Below are positions 8,409 to 16,613 of a stretch of DNA of 64,000 bases, one piece after another; position 1 is the first letter of the stretch, and every line of letters begins with the position of its first letter. The position numbers were made by a program, and so were the translations under genes. The stretch lies in contig NZ_CP129113.1 in NCBI RefSeq assembly GCF_030762805.1, positions 1,812,001-1,876,000 on the forward strand. Direction: 5' to 3'. The DNA comes from Aciduricibacillus chroicocephali (GTDB lineage Bacteria; Bacillota; Bacilli; Bacillales; Amphibacillaceae). The notes beneath the pieces are model-generated. The model searched no databases. It was not told where the DNA came from and saw nothing but the letters and a program-made list of their open reading frames with translations.

Positions 8409-9395
8409 ATGACAGAAAAAGTATACGATATCACTATTATTGGAGCCGGACCAGCAGGACTTTTCACAGCGTTTTATGGCGGCATGCGCCAGGCAAGTGT
8501 CAAGGTCATTGAAAGCCTTCCACATGTCGGAGGTCAGCTAACAGCTCTCTATCCTGAGAAATATATTTATGACGTTGCCGGTTTTCCCAAGATCCGTGCA
8601 CAGGAGCTCGTTGACCAGCTGGAAAAACAGCTTGAACTATTTAATCCTGAAATTGCACTTGGCGAGTCTGTGCAAACACTTGAAAAACTTGAAGACGGCA
8701 CATTCAAACTGACAACAGATAAAGAAGTCCACCTTACAAGAACGCTCATCATTACTGCCGGAAACGGTGCATTCCAGCCGCGAAGACTGGATATCGATGA
8801 CTGTGAGAAATTCGAGGATATTAATCTGCACTACTATGTGAAAGATATGAATGCTTTCTCTAATAAAGAAGTTGTTCTGTTTGGAGGCGGTGATTCCGCT
8901 GTTGACTGGGCACTCATGCTGAAAGATAACGCCAGCAAAGTTACACTCGTCCATCGTCGTCCGGAATTCCGCGCTCATGAGAGTTCCGTCGAGGAGCTCA
9001 TGAATTCCAATGTCGAAATTCTGACGCCTTTCGTACCTAAGCATATTGAAGGAACCTATAAAATAGATAAAGTCATTTTAGAAGAAGTAAAAGGAGATCG
9101 TATCGTTGAGCTTTCTCCGGATGCTGTAATCTGCAACTATGGCTTCGTCTCCTCCCTCGGCCCAATTAAAGACTGGGGATTGGAAATCGAGAAAAACAGC
9201 ATAGTCGTCAACTCCAAAATGGAAACAAATATCCCGGGTATTTATGCAGCAGGAGATATTACAACATATCCAGGCAAGATCAAACTTATCGCAACTGGAT
9301 TTGGAGAAGGTCCGACTGCAGTGAGCAACGCCAAACATTACCTCGATCCAAAAGCTAGAGTACAGCCAAAACATTCGACGAGTATGTTTGAGTAA
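8409..9395 (+). CDS. yumC: Ferredoxin/flavodoxin-NADP+ reductase, TrxR-like type
   Basis: A 328-aa FAD/NADPH enzyme of the thioredoxin-reductase-like FNR family, lacking the CxxC of thioredoxin reductases. Motifs are [10 protein letters not shown] (FAD, residues 9-18), [11 protein letters not shown] (NADPH loop near residue 160), YAAGDI and the family's C-terminal [13 protein letters not shown]. subtilis YumC is the essential FNR. AGGAGGG stands 6 nt upstream of the ATG. Divergent from the NADH dehydrogenase gene and closed by a terminator. Confidence 0.93.
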   Translation: MTEKVYDITIIGAGPAGLFTAFYGGMRQASVKVIESLPHVGGQLTALYPEKYIYDVAGFPKIRAQELVDQLEKQLELFNPEIALGESVQTLEKLEDGTFKLTTDKEVHLTRTLIITAGNGAFQPRRLDIDDCEKFEDINLHYYVKDMNAFSNKEVVLFGGGDSAVDWALMLKDNASKVTLVHRRPEFRAHESSVEELMNSNVEILTPFVPKHIEGTYKIDKVILEEVKGDRIVELSPDAVICNYGFVSSLGPIKDWGLEIEKNSIVVNSKMETNIPGIYAAGDITTYPGKIKLIATGFGEGPTAVSNAKHYLDPKARVQPKHSTSMFE

Positions 9396-9398
9396 AAA

Positions 9399-9435
9399 AA
9401 AGCCATTGATGCTAGGAGCATCGATGGCTTTTTTT
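9399..9435. terminator. Bidirectional terminator after yumC
   Basis: AAAGCCATtGATGC pairs with GCATCgATGGCTTTTTTT; an A-tract on the left and T-tract on the right allow use by both convergent genes. Confidence 0.85.
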
Positions 9436-9438
9436 ATT

Positions 9439-10203
9439 TTATCTAGTACCGAAAGCAACAATTGCCTGTGTATAGCCCTCTTCATTCGTTACTCCAACCA
9501 CAACAGTAGATTTACCACTACGAGGCCAGGCCGTAAAAAGCTCTCTTTTTCCATCTGTTTCAAAATAACTTTTTTCCTTAAGTTTTTCATCTTTTTTTAC
9601 TCGTTTAGCGATTGAATCATGCAATGCCTTCATTTCTTTGTATGTATGCTTTTCCTTAGAAAGTTCCAAGTCATATCCAACGTACTGAAGCTTTTTCTTT
9701 TCGAAAATATACATGAGTCCTGCATTATATCCGTATTTCTTTGTGTCGAAAAGAATCACATCTTGCATATCTGCAACCCATTTGGCTTTTTCAACTTTTT
9801 TGACGCGAGCTGGAGAGTCTCCGATATATGTACCTCTAGTCAGTTCAATATGTTTCTTTTTCATTTGATCGAGAATCTTCTGAGGTACAGCTTTATACTT
9901 CAATTCCTTTGCATTGATTTTTAAATACTGACCACTTCCTATTTCGTATAGCTTCTTTTTCTTGTCTACCTTAAAAACTCGATGAACATCTTTTGCCTTT
10001 GTTTTTTTGTAACTGACCAGTTTCTTATTTTTCATTTTATAGATGGTCGTTGTTTTTAGGACATCAACCTTGCCAACCTGGCCTTCCTTAACCTGCATCC
10101 CTTCCCATTGCACATTATGGTGCGCGCTTGCTGAACCGATTGGAAACAGTGTGAGCATGGCAAACGTAAGTATAAAAATGCTATACACCTTAATTTTTTT
10201 CAA
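9439..10203 (-). CDS. Secreted hypothetical protein
   Basis: A 254-aa protein with a clear Sec signal peptide (MKKIKVYSIF then a hydrophobic core, cleavage after SASA near residue 27). The mature part is Lys-rich. Residues about 45-110 (TTTIYKMKNKKLVSYKKTK onward) look like a bacterial SH3/SLAP-type beta module, a tentative reading. The rest has no motif I recognise. The start is TTG at 10203, supported by AAAAGGGGG 8 nt upstream. The N-terminal HHNVQW after cleavage is odd but may be chance. It lies between yumC and yutM and appears to be its own unit. Confidence 0.7.
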   Translation of the reverse strand: MKKIKVYSIFILTFAMLTLFPIGSASAHHNVQWEGMQVKEGQVGKVDVLKTTTIYKMKNKKLVSYKKTKAKDVHRVFKVDKKKKLYEIGSGQYLKINAKELKYKAVPQKILDQMKKKHIELTRGTYIGDSPARVKKVEKAKWVADMQDVILFDTKKYGYNAGLMYIFEKKKLQYVGYDLELSKEKHTYKEMKALHDSIAKRVKKDEKLKEKSYFETDGKRELFTAWPRSGKSTVVVGVTNEEGYTQAIVAFGTR

Positions 10204-10265
10204 ATGGATTTCCCCCTTTTCATCTCACTAATAATTCGACATTCCTATGAAAACTCCTTCACAAT

Positions 10266-10299
10266 CAAAAAATACCGCCTCGCAATAAGCGAGACGGTA
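10266..10299 (-). terminator. Terminator of yutM
   Basis: TACCGcCTCGC pairs with GCGAGaCGGTA; on the minus strand it is followed by TTTTTTG. Confidence 0.8.
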
Positions 10300-10304
10300 C
10301 CCAA

Positions 10305-10667
10305 TCAGCAATCTCCCGGAGTACCTGCATTTTCCTTCGTTCTGAAGGAAGAACCGCAGCCACAGGCCATGACAGCGTTGGGATTATCAATTGCAAACCC
10401 GCCGCCCATCATGTTCTGTTTGAAATCAATCGTTGTATCCTGAATGACGGGAATGTCAACGACAGAAATAATAACCGGAATCTCGTTAATCTCGTATATT
10501 TTATCCAGATCCTCGTTCACATCATAATCAAAGCCGAGTGAATAAGACAAACCGCTGCAGCCGCCGCCTTTTGCGCCAAAACGCAGACGGACACCTTCAG
10601 ACTCTTCCTTCATCATGTCTTTGATCTGGTCTCTTGCACTATCGGTAATATTAATTGCCATTTCCAT
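10305..10667 (-). CDS. yutM: A-type Fe-S carrier protein (IscA/ErpA family, YutM)
   Basis: A 120-aa A-type carrier that receives Fe-S clusters from the Suf scaffold and hands them to target enzymes. The three cluster-ligand cysteines are in GGGCSGLSY and ACGCGSSF. Length equals that of the B. subtilis protein with start at 10667 (MEMAIN), which has GGGAGGAG about 5 nt upstream; ATG 10661 is an alternative. An upstream in-frame extension to 10709 is not supported. It belongs functionally with sufCDSUB at 24.7-29.9 kb. Confidence 0.92.
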   Translation of the reverse strand: MEMAINITDSARDQIKDMMKEESEGVRLRFGAKGGGCSGLSYSLGFDYDVNEDLDKIYEINEIPVIISVVDIPVIQDTTIDFKQNMMGGGFAIDNPNAVMACGCGSSFRTKENAGTPGDC

Positions 10668-10738
10668 GCTCTCCTCCCAATTGACTTGGATGCCTGTTTC
10701 ATTGTCCAAAGGAATGCATGTTGTGATGTATACTCGAA

Positions 10739-11068
10739 TTATGACTCTTGAAGCTGAGTAAGCCCTCTTTCATCAAGTTCTTTGTATACATTTTTAAGCT
10801 TTGGCATTCCTTCAGCGACCATTTCATCGTCAACAAACACAATCGGATAAAACAAGTCTTCCTCGAAAATGCGTTCTACAAACGCTTTGTGCTTCTCGTC
10901 TTCTTGTGATGCATTAATATCGATATATTGATAGCTGATGCCATTTGTGTCATACTTTCTTGCAATGGCAGCCTGCAGCCATTCATATGTGTCTTTTGAG
11001 CTTGGTGCGCCAACACAGCTGGCACAGATCTGTTCAGCGCCATATACTGTCAATGTAATATTCGCCAT
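10739..11068 (-). CDS. yuzD: DUF1462 thioredoxin-fold protein (YuzD)
   Basis: A 109-aa protein of DUF1462 with a CASC dithiol (Cys15-Cys18) near the N-terminus and a thioredoxin-like beta-alpha pattern ending in FYPIVFVDDEMVAEG. B. subtilis YuzD is in the same place, divergent from the NifU-like yutI. A role in thiol or Fe-S chemistry is inferred from the CxxC and neighbours only. Start 11068 (MANIT) has GGGGGAGG 9 nt upstream. Confidence 0.88.
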   Translation of the reverse strand: MANITLTVYGAEQICASCVGAPSSKDTYEWLQAAIARKYDTNGISYQYIDINASQEDEKHKAFVERIFEEDLFYPIVFVDDEMVAEGMPKLKNVYKELDERGLTQLQES

Positions 11069-11245
11069 TCCATTCGCCTCCCCCGAGCATGTTAAAATAT
11101 ATTTGTAATATGTCCATCCCATCATACAACAGATCAGCCCAAATGAAAAACCAAACTAACCGAAACTTCCGAAAAAGAGAGAAACGAATAGATTTTTCTG
11201 CCCAAACATTTTATAATAATTATATATTGAAAGGGGAAGATGACC

Positions 11246-11470
11246 ATGGAAGAGCAAGTCCGCGAAGTATTGATGAAGCTGCGTCCATTTTTGCTACGTG
11301 ATGGCGGTGACGTGGAATTGATCGATGTGGATGAAGATGGAGTTGTTCTGCTTCGCCTAATGGGTGCTTGCGGCAACTGCCCAAGTTCTGCCATTACATT
11401 GAAGGCCGGCATTGAGCGCGCGCTCATGGCTGAAGTTCCCGGCGTAACAGAAATTGAACAAGTCTTTTAA
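11246..11470 (+). CDS. yutI: NifU-like C-terminal domain protein (YutI)
   Basis: A 74-aa single-domain NifU C-terminal (Nfu) protein with the CxxC of GACGNCPSS that binds a 4Fe-4S cluster as dimer. It can act as carrier between the Suf scaffold and apo-enzymes. B. subtilis YutI is longer (about 111 aa); short versions are common in Bacillaceae. I favour ATG 11246 because AAAGGGGA is 8 nt upstream; ATG 11240 (MTMEE) is too near that site. Monocistronic with a strong terminator. Confidence 0.9.
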   Translation: MEEQVREVLMKLRPFLLRDGGDVELIDVDEDGVVLLRLMGACGNCPSSAITLKAGIERALMAEVPGVTEIEQVF

Positions 11471-11486
11471 ATCGGCGACGATTATG

Positions 11487-11518
11487 AACAGGCACCCGGA
11501 TTCCGGGTGCCTGTTTTT
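11487..11518 (+). terminator. Terminator of yutI
   Basis: AACAGGCACCCGG and CCGGGTGCCTGTTTTT form a near-perfect stem with a 3-nt loop. Confidence 0.9.
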
Positions 11519-11545
11519 GATTCAGCAACTAACAAGCCGTTTCAT

Positions 11546-12532
11546 TCATGTCGCCAGCCATTCCGGCCTTGGAATCTGCCATGCGTGAACATCGACTTCC
11601 ATGATTTCAAAGAAACTTTTCAACCGTTGTTCATAAATCTTTTGTTTACGGCAGAGCACGCTCATTTTTTCCATGAAACGAATCTCGTCTTCCTCACTCT
11701 GCAGTCCCGGCAGTTCTTCAAGCAAATCAAAGAAATGAGCTGGAAACATCAATCTCGCATACAGTAGACGCCAGCCAAATACAGAGAGCGGACTGACCGT
11801 TTGATAGTCCCTTAAAAATTCCACCACTTCGATTTCGGCACCCTCGTTTTGTTCAAGCAACTTTCCTCTAACCCACTCGGCTACATCCCGTACCGGATGG
11901 TCATACAATAATTCATCTGGCCAGATGACAGGCTGCAGCAACTGGTTCTGATAACGTTCAAATACGATTGTAGCCTGATCCGTTTCACCGAACCGCTGCT
12001 CCTCCTCAGACTCGCGCACATATTGGATCGCATTCTCACCAAGTCCAATCAAATATGAGAAAACGTCCATCAGGCGGCTTGCACAATAGTCCCCGCTTCT
12101 CGCAAGGTTTGCCAGCTCGCTTTCAAAATGCCCCAGTTTATTCTCCCATAACATCCTCCATTCCCCATAGCATGAGATGTTCTGTGGCTCATAAGGATAA
12201 TGGCTAAATTGTTTGTGAAAATGGGCCAGTAATTCCCCTTCACTGTAATCATCTGAAAAATACTCAATTTCTGCACAGCAGACAAAATACCTTTTGCCTT
12301 TGTATACGCTGTACCACTCACCCTCAACATTACGGATTGGCCAAGCCGTCCCGCGGCAGCCATTTTCTTTAAGGAAGCTGGCGAGAATTGCCTGTTCAGC
12401 AAAGATTGCTTCCTTGTTCTCAATGCAAATGGTAAAATATGCGTATTGTTCATCGCAGAAACAATGACGTCCGGTAATAGAAGTTGTATCCCGGATATCA
12501 AGTGCATAGTCTGTTACGAGCAGTTCATACAT
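11546..12532 (-). CDS. yutH: Spore coat-associated protein YutH
   Basis: A 328-aa protein of the CotS/YutH kinase-like family. Visible remnants of the aminoglycoside-phosphotransferase fold are the ATP-cone-like N-terminus (YAYFTICIENKEAIFAEQ) and the helical C-lobe, but no clear HxD catalytic loop, so it may be catalytically dead. B. subtilis YutH is associated with spores. It sits convergent to yutI and divergent from pgpA, as in B. subtilis. A sporulation sigma-factor promoter is expected but I cannot fix it. Confidence 0.85.
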   Translation of the reverse strand: MYELLVTDYALDIRDTTSITGRHCFCDEQYAYFTICIENKEAIFAEQAILASFLKENGCRGTAWPIRNVEGEWYSVYKGKRYFVCCAEIEYFSDDYSEGELLAHFHKQFSHYPYEPQNISCYGEWRMLWENKLGHFESELANLARSGDYCASRLMDVFSYLIGLGENAIQYVRESEEEQRFGETDQATIVFERYQNQLLQPVIWPDELLYDHPVRDVAEWVRGKLLEQNEGAEIEVVEFLRDYQTVSPLSVFGWRLLYARLMFPAHFFDLLEELPGLQSEEDEIRFMEKMSVLCRKQKIYEQRLKSFFEIMEVDVHAWQIPRPEWLAT

Positions 12533-12619
12533 CGAAGACCCTCCTCACGTAATGGATGCCCTGATGAAATGATATGCAGCCCAGATTGATTTTTGCAAAA
12601 ACTTTCAAGAGGAAGCAAG

Positions 12620-13168
12620 GTGATTTCGTTGACTGACAAACGCAGTAAGGATGAGATGAAGAAAAATACAAGCCAAAGCGAATTGGAAATAAAGGCACGT
12701 CAATGGCTTATTGAACGTGGAGTTACATTGGAGGACATAGCTGAACTTGTCTATTATCTCCAGTCCAAATACCATGACAATCTTACGATGGAGGAATGCA
12801 TCTTCAACGTTGATCGAGTACTGAGCAAGCGTGAAGTACAGCACTCTATCCTAACCGGTATTCAGCTTGATGTTCTCGCTGAACAAGGTAAGTTGAACGA
12901 ACCCCTCCAGACAACAGTAGCTCGAGATGAGAGTCTTTACGGTATCGATGAAGTCATTGCCCTTTCAATCGTCAATGTTTACGGATCGATCGGCTTTACG
13001 AATTATGGATATGTCGATAAAGTAAAGCCTGGCATTCTAGAACGTCTAAATGATAAAACAACTGGAGAAGTCCATACATTCCTTGATGATATTGTCGGAG
13101 CCATCGCAGCAGCAGCATCGAGCCGTCTCGCCCACGGACAAGCGGATGACAGGCTGATTGATTTATAA
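12620..13168 (+). CDS. yutG: Phosphatidylglycerophosphatase A-like protein (YutG)
   Basis: A protein of about 182 aa carrying the PgpA domain (COG1267), proposed to remove the phosphate of phosphatidylglycerophosphate or act on a related lipid phosphate. The region with HTFLDDIVGAIAAAA near the C-terminus is typical of the soluble Bacillus subgroup, which lacks the membrane helices of E. coli PgpA. The GTG at 12620 is favoured by AAGAGGA 6 nt upstream. An upstream in-frame TTG (12593) and ATG 12656 are alternatives. Confidence 0.8.
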   Translation: MISLTDKRSKDEMKKNTSQSELEIKARQWLIERGVTLEDIAELVYYLQSKYHDNLTMEECIFNVDRVLSKREVQHSILTGIQLDVLAEQGKLNEPLQTTVARDESLYGIDEVIALSIVNVYGSIGFTNYGYVDKVKPGILERLNDKTTGEVHTFLDDIVGAIAAAASSRLAHGQADDRLIDL

Positions 13169-13170
13169 AG

Positions 13171-13212
13171 TAAAAAGAAGCAGCGGACATTAACAGTCCA
13201 CTGCTTCTTTTT
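13171..13212. terminator. Bidirectional terminator yutG / yutF
   Basis: AAAAAGAAGCAGcGGAC pairs with GTCCaCTGCTTCTTTTT between convergent genes. Confidence 0.9.
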
Positions 13213-13214
13213 AC

Positions 13215-13985
13215 TTACATTTTCTTAATCCAGTCATCCAGTGTATCGACATGATAGGTCGGCATATCCGGCAAGTTCCCAATATCTTCACGTTTCGAAA
13301 TACCTGTGAAAACCATTAGTGTATCAAGCCCAGCTCGAATCCCTGCCTGAATATCCGTTTTATAGTTATCCCCAACCATGATTGTCCTTGATTTATCCGT
13401 ACCGATAATCCTTAATGCTTCATTCATAATAATGGACTCCGGTTTGCCAACAAAGACTGGCTCAACACCGGTACTTGCCGATACAGCTGCCGTAATTGCT
13501 CCATTGCCGGGATAAAGACCGTCTTCCCGGGGAATGGCTAAATCACTATTTGTTGAAATAAATTTAGCCCCCGCCCTTATTTCTAGACAAGCAGCTGCAA
13601 GCTTATCGTATGTGAGGTGCCTGTCTAACCCAATTACGACATAGTCTGCATTATTTTGTACGATTTCCAGGCCTTCCTTTTGAAAAGCATTATGAAGGCC
13701 TTCCTCGCCGATAACAAAACAGCGTGCTCCCTTTTTTTTACGGCCTAAGAAAGTCGCCGTTGCAATTGCCGTACTAAATACGTCTTCCGCTCTCGCCGGT
13801 ATATCGAACCCATTTAATTTCTCTGTAATTTGTTTTTGAGTAAGCGAAGCATTATTTGTAAGAAACAGATAAGGAATGTCTTTTTCTTGCAATGTTCTTA
13901 TAAAGCGCGGAGCCGCGTCAATTTTTTCATTGCCTCTGTACATTGTCCCATCAAGATCAATCAGATAACCTTCGTAATGCTTCAT
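13215..13985 (-). CDS. yutF: HAD-family phosphatase, NagD/YutF type
   Basis: A 256-aa HAD hydrolase of subfamily IIA. Motif I is DLDGTMY (nucleophile Asp13 in LIDLDGT), motif II is LTNNAS, and the late motif is MVGDNYKTD. The cap domain of NagD type lies between. Members remove phosphate from small metabolites; the true substrate is not evident. ATG 13985 gives the same length as B. subtilis YutF and has AAAGGA about 10 nt upstream. It forms a minus-strand cluster with yutE and yutD. Confidence 0.92.
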   Translation of the reverse strand: MKHYEGYLIDLDGTMYRGNEKIDAAPRFIRTLQEKDIPYLFLTNNASLTQKQITEKLNGFDIPARAEDVFSTAIATATFLGRKKKGARCFVIGEEGLHNAFQKEGLEIVQNNADYVVIGLDRHLTYDKLAAACLEIRAGAKFISTNSDLAIPREDGLYPGNGAITAAVSASTGVEPVFVGKPESIIMNEALRIIGTDKSRTIMVGDNYKTDIQAGIRAGLDTLMVFTGISKREDIGNLPDMPTYHVDTLDDWIKKM

Positions 13986-14003
13986 CTTAAGCAAATCCTT
14001 TCC

Positions 14004-14450
14004 CTAATCTGACTTTTTGCCAAAAGCATGGGCGACGTTTGCTTCTTTCTTTAAATATGTACGAATGTGGAGTGGAAATCGCTGCAAGGATTCCTTAGCA
14101 GAAAGTAAGGCCTTAAGGACTTCCTCCGCGTCCAGAACGTCGTATGATCGCATAAGCATCGCTCTCATGGATATAAATCCAATTAAAGCAGATCTCTCTG
14201 CTTCCGGAATAACTTGCTCATCTACAAGTATGCAAATGATATCTTCGTAACTTCCTGCATCTCGCATCATGAAACCATCAATAAGCAAATGACCGACATC
14301 AAGAATTGAAGCGATCAGAACTTCTGCGTATCGTTCACGTGCAAGGTCCCCTATGTTTCCTTGACATGTGATCACTTCATCAAATTGGGACTGCCGCTTC
14401 TCAATGAAATTAAGCAAATCAGTAATTTTGTCCTTGTCGATCAAATACAT
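14004..14450 (-). CDS. yutE: DUF86/HepT-like protein YutE
   Basis: A 148-aa all-helical DUF86 (HepT-fold) protein. In HepT toxins the RNase motif is R-x4-6-H-x-Y; here the corresponding segment is RAMLMRSYDVL, with Arg in place of His. No MntA antitoxin gene is adjacent, so I do not call it a toxin-antitoxin pair. B. subtilis YutE, as I recall it, also lacks the histidine. Start 14450 (MYLID) follows GGGAGA by 7 nt. It is 18 bp upstream of yutF and probably cotranscribed. Confidence 0.82.
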   Translation of the reverse strand: MYLIDKDKITDLLNFIEKRQSQFDEVITCQGNIGDLARERYAEVLIASILDVGHLLIDGFMMRDAGSYEDIICILVDEQVIPEAERSALIGFISMRAMLMRSYDVLDAEEVLKALLSAKESLQRFPLHIRTYLKKEANVAHAFGKKSD

Positions 14451-14504
14451 TGCCATCTCTCCCGCAAAGTTTTTCAATACAGTCTTGCTGGCACAATGCA
14501 ATAC

Positions 14505-14804
14505 CTATTCACCCATGCGCTTCAATACAAAATAAGCACAACCAAAATTACAGAACTCATACAAATAATCATCAAGCGTAGATATTCTTGAATCGAATCC
14601 AGCTTTTTCATTCGTATCTTCGTAAAAGCCGCGAAGCCTTAATTGTTCATATCCCCAATCACCGACAATGTAATCATATTTCTTAAGTATCTCCGAATTG
14701 CGCGCTTGCAACGCTTCTTCATCGAAACCATCTTTTTCATTTCGGATCACCTTGTATTGAATACCATTCAGTTCAACCACGCTTTCAGTCCCCCGCTTCC
14801 GCAC
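14505..14804 (-). CDS. yutD: YutD family protein
   Basis: A 99-aa protein ending in the highly conserved YutD signature (YDYIVGDWGYEQLRLRG, then DYLYEFCNFGCAYFVLKR). Function unknown; the family is nearly universal in Bacillaceae. The GTG at 14804 is the best start, although no strong ribosome-binding site stands out and a second GTG lies nine codons in. First gene of the yutD-yutE-yutF group, and divergent from yutC. Confidence 0.88.
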   Translation of the reverse strand: MRKRGTESVVELNGIQYKVIRNEKDGFDEEALQARNSEILKKYDYIVGDWGYEQLRLRGFYEDTNEKAGFDSRISTLDDYLYEFCNFGCAYFVLKRMGE

Positions 14805-14952
14805 ATTTTTTATTTATTCATTTTACCACAGTCACAGGAACCCGCAAATGAGCATGTCCCCTGACCTGTTTTGCCAATAACGAACAGGCATGGATGGCTT
14901 ATTTAACACCACACTAAGAAAGATTAGAAATATATATGAAGGAGGACCTTGT

Positions 14953-15495
14953 ATGTTGAAGAAAAGAATCGGTTTTCTGCTCGCTTTTTCCCTCCTTGCC
15001 GGCTGCAGCAACAACAATGCTGGTAAAAATCAAATGGAAAACGCTGCTGAATTGGATGCTATTCCGCATCATGATGAAGCAAGAAATGCAGAGTTTAACC
15101 GTGACAACCGGAATACAGGATTTGTTCGATACAAAGAAGAAGACTTGCGACGAATAAACAAACCGTCTGGAATTAATCGTGAAGAGGCAGCCCAATCTGT
15201 TTCGTCGCTAATTTTGCAAAATGGCGGATACGACGAGGTAGCCGTTCTTGTTACAGATCGTGAAGTGCTTATCGGCTACAAAAAACAAGACAAACTGTCA
15301 CAAGAAAGAGCAGCAGATATGGCAATCAAGACAGCTCGTTCTGCCGTTCCAGCTTTCTACCGCATTTATGCCACGGACGATCCAACGATGATGAATGATA
15401 TTGAAAGTCTTCACAATTCAAAAACGAACCATAACATTCGCTCATCAGTTGACCGAATCATCGATGAAATGGAACATGGCGGGACAAACAAATGA
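14953..15495 (+). CDS. yutC: YhcN/YlaJ-type sporulation lipoprotein (YutC)
   Basis: A 180-aa lipoprotein with a type II signal (LLAGC; Cys18) and the YhcN/YlaJ domain (about residues 75-165: QSVSSLILQNGGYDEVAVLVTDREV and so on), found in spore membrane or germination lipoproteins. GGAGGA is 6 nt upstream of ATG 14953. The stop codon overlaps the lytH start (ATGA), so the two genes are translationally coupled. B. subtilis has the same pair, yutC-lytH. Confidence 0.87.
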   Translation: MLKKRIGFLLAFSLLAGCSNNNAGKNQMENAAELDAIPHHDEARNAEFNRDNRNTGFVRYKEEDLRRINKPSGINREEAAQSVSSLILQNGGYDEVAVLVTDREVLIGYKKQDKLSQERAADMAIKTARSAVPAFYRIYATDDPTMMNDIESLHNSKTNHNIRSSVDRIIDEMEHGGTNK

Positions 15496-16457
15496 GGAAG
15501 CGAATTTTCACCATCGTTGTTTTGACAGCAGTTGCACTATTGATGAACATAGATACTGTTAATGCGCAATCTGCTCAGGAAGAATTGTACGAAAAGCGGT
15601 TTTCTCTTTATAGGAAGACAGAAGCTGTCACCCAAGTTCCCTGGTATATGCTCGCTGCAATCGACCAATATGAGCGAAACACACAGAAAGACAGCGATGG
15701 TAATATCGTCTCTATCGCTGTCCCCGACGAATTATGGTACGGTGCTGGGAATCTTATGAAACTGAACGAAAACGAAGCCATCTCTCTCTTCCAAGGTAAA
15801 GGAAAGGACGGGAATGGTGATGGCAAGGCCAACCCTGGATGTCCAGAGGATGTGTTATTTACTGTCGCTAATATGTTGCTTGAAGAGGGCCATTCAGAGG
15901 AAGATTTCAAAATTGCCCTTTGGAAATATTATAGACGTGATCTTTCCGTCCAGACAATTTCCAATACAGCACGCGTATTCAAGAAATTCCAAAGGCTTGA
16001 CTTAAATGACCGAGCTTTTCCTGTATCAACGAAATATAACTACAGTTACAGAAGCACCTGGGGAGATAAACGGGGCTTCGGAGGAAGACGTATTCATGAA
16101 GGTACCGACATCTTTGCTGGTTACGGCGTTCCTGTCATATCATCTACGTATGGAGTCGTGGAACTTAAAGGCTGGAATCGCTTCGGTGGCTGGCGCGTCG
16201 GCATACGCGATATCCATAATATTTATCATTACTATGCTCACCTTCAAAGCTTCACAGATATAAAAATCGGACAAATTGTAAAGCCCGGTGACATACTTGG
16301 AACAGTTGGTTCGACTGGTTACGGACCGCCTGGAACATCAGGCAAGTTCCCGCCACATCTTCATTATGGTATGTATAAAGACAACGGTACACGTGAATGG
16401 TCTTTTGATCCGTATCCGTTTTTGCGCAAATGGGAAAGGATGGAGAAAAGCAATTAA
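15492..16457 (+). CDS. lytH: M23 peptidoglycan endopeptidase LytH
   Basis: A 321-aa exported zinc peptidase; B. subtilis LytH is an L-Ala-D-Glu endopeptidase that trims cortex peptidoglycan in the mother cell. It has a signal peptide (residues 1-25) and a C-terminal M23 domain with zinc ligands in HEGTD, HYYAHL and HLHYG. Between them and the signal is a segment DGNGDGKANP that resembles a calcium-binding EF-type loop, an interesting detail for an exported protein. Coupled to yutC through a 4-bp overlap, followed by a terminator. Confidence 0.9.
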   Translation: MRKRIFTIVVLTAVALLMNIDTVNAQSAQEELYEKRFSLYRKTEAVTQVPWYMLAAIDQYERNTQKDSDGNIVSIAVPDELWYGAGNLMKLNENEAISLFQGKGKDGNGDGKANPGCPEDVLFTVANMLLEEGHSEEDFKIALWKYYRRDLSVQTISNTARVFKKFQRLDLNDRAFPVSTKYNYSYRSTWGDKRGFGGRRIHEGTDIFAGYGVPVISSTYGVVELKGWNRFGGWRVGIRDIHNIYHYYAHLQSFTDIKIGQIVKPGDILGTVGSTGYGPPGTSGKFPPHLHYGMYKDNGTREWSFDPYPFLRKWERMEKSN

Positions 16458-16492
16458 AAAGGAAGAGTCGCTACAAACGACTCTTCCTTTTA
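16457..16492. terminator. Bidirectional terminator lytH / metS
   Basis: AAAGGAAGAGTCG pairs with CGACTCTTCCTTT; A/T runs flank both sides. Confidence 0.85.
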
Positions 16493-16496
16493 AAAT

Positions 16497-16613
16497 TCAA
16501 GCTCTTTTTCGTGCCTGTTTTGATTTATGGACAGCATAAGCGATACTTGCTCCAAGTCCGCCCCAAATAACCAAAATCCCAAGAATCATGACAAAGATAG
16601 CACTGCCAGTCAT
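16497..16613 (-). CDS. metS: MetS-type small subunit of NSS amino acid transporter
   Basis: A 38-aa single-pass membrane peptide: MTGSAIFVMILGILVIWG opens it, then GGLGASIAYAV and a Lys/Arg-rich tail (HKSKQARKRA). This is the methionine/alanine importer small subunit family known from Corynebacterium MetPS. The ATG shares one base with the transporter stop (TAATG), so translation is coupled. The message ends in the terminator at 16457-16492. It is too short for usual gene callers, but family match, coupling and terminator make it convincing. Confidence 0.88.
   Translation of the reverse strand: MTGSAIFVMILGILVIWGGLGASIAYAVHKSKQARKRA

Noticed and set aside
14004-14450. HepT/MntA toxin-antitoxin system
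   Set aside because: No MntA partner next to it and the RNase motif lacks its histidine.
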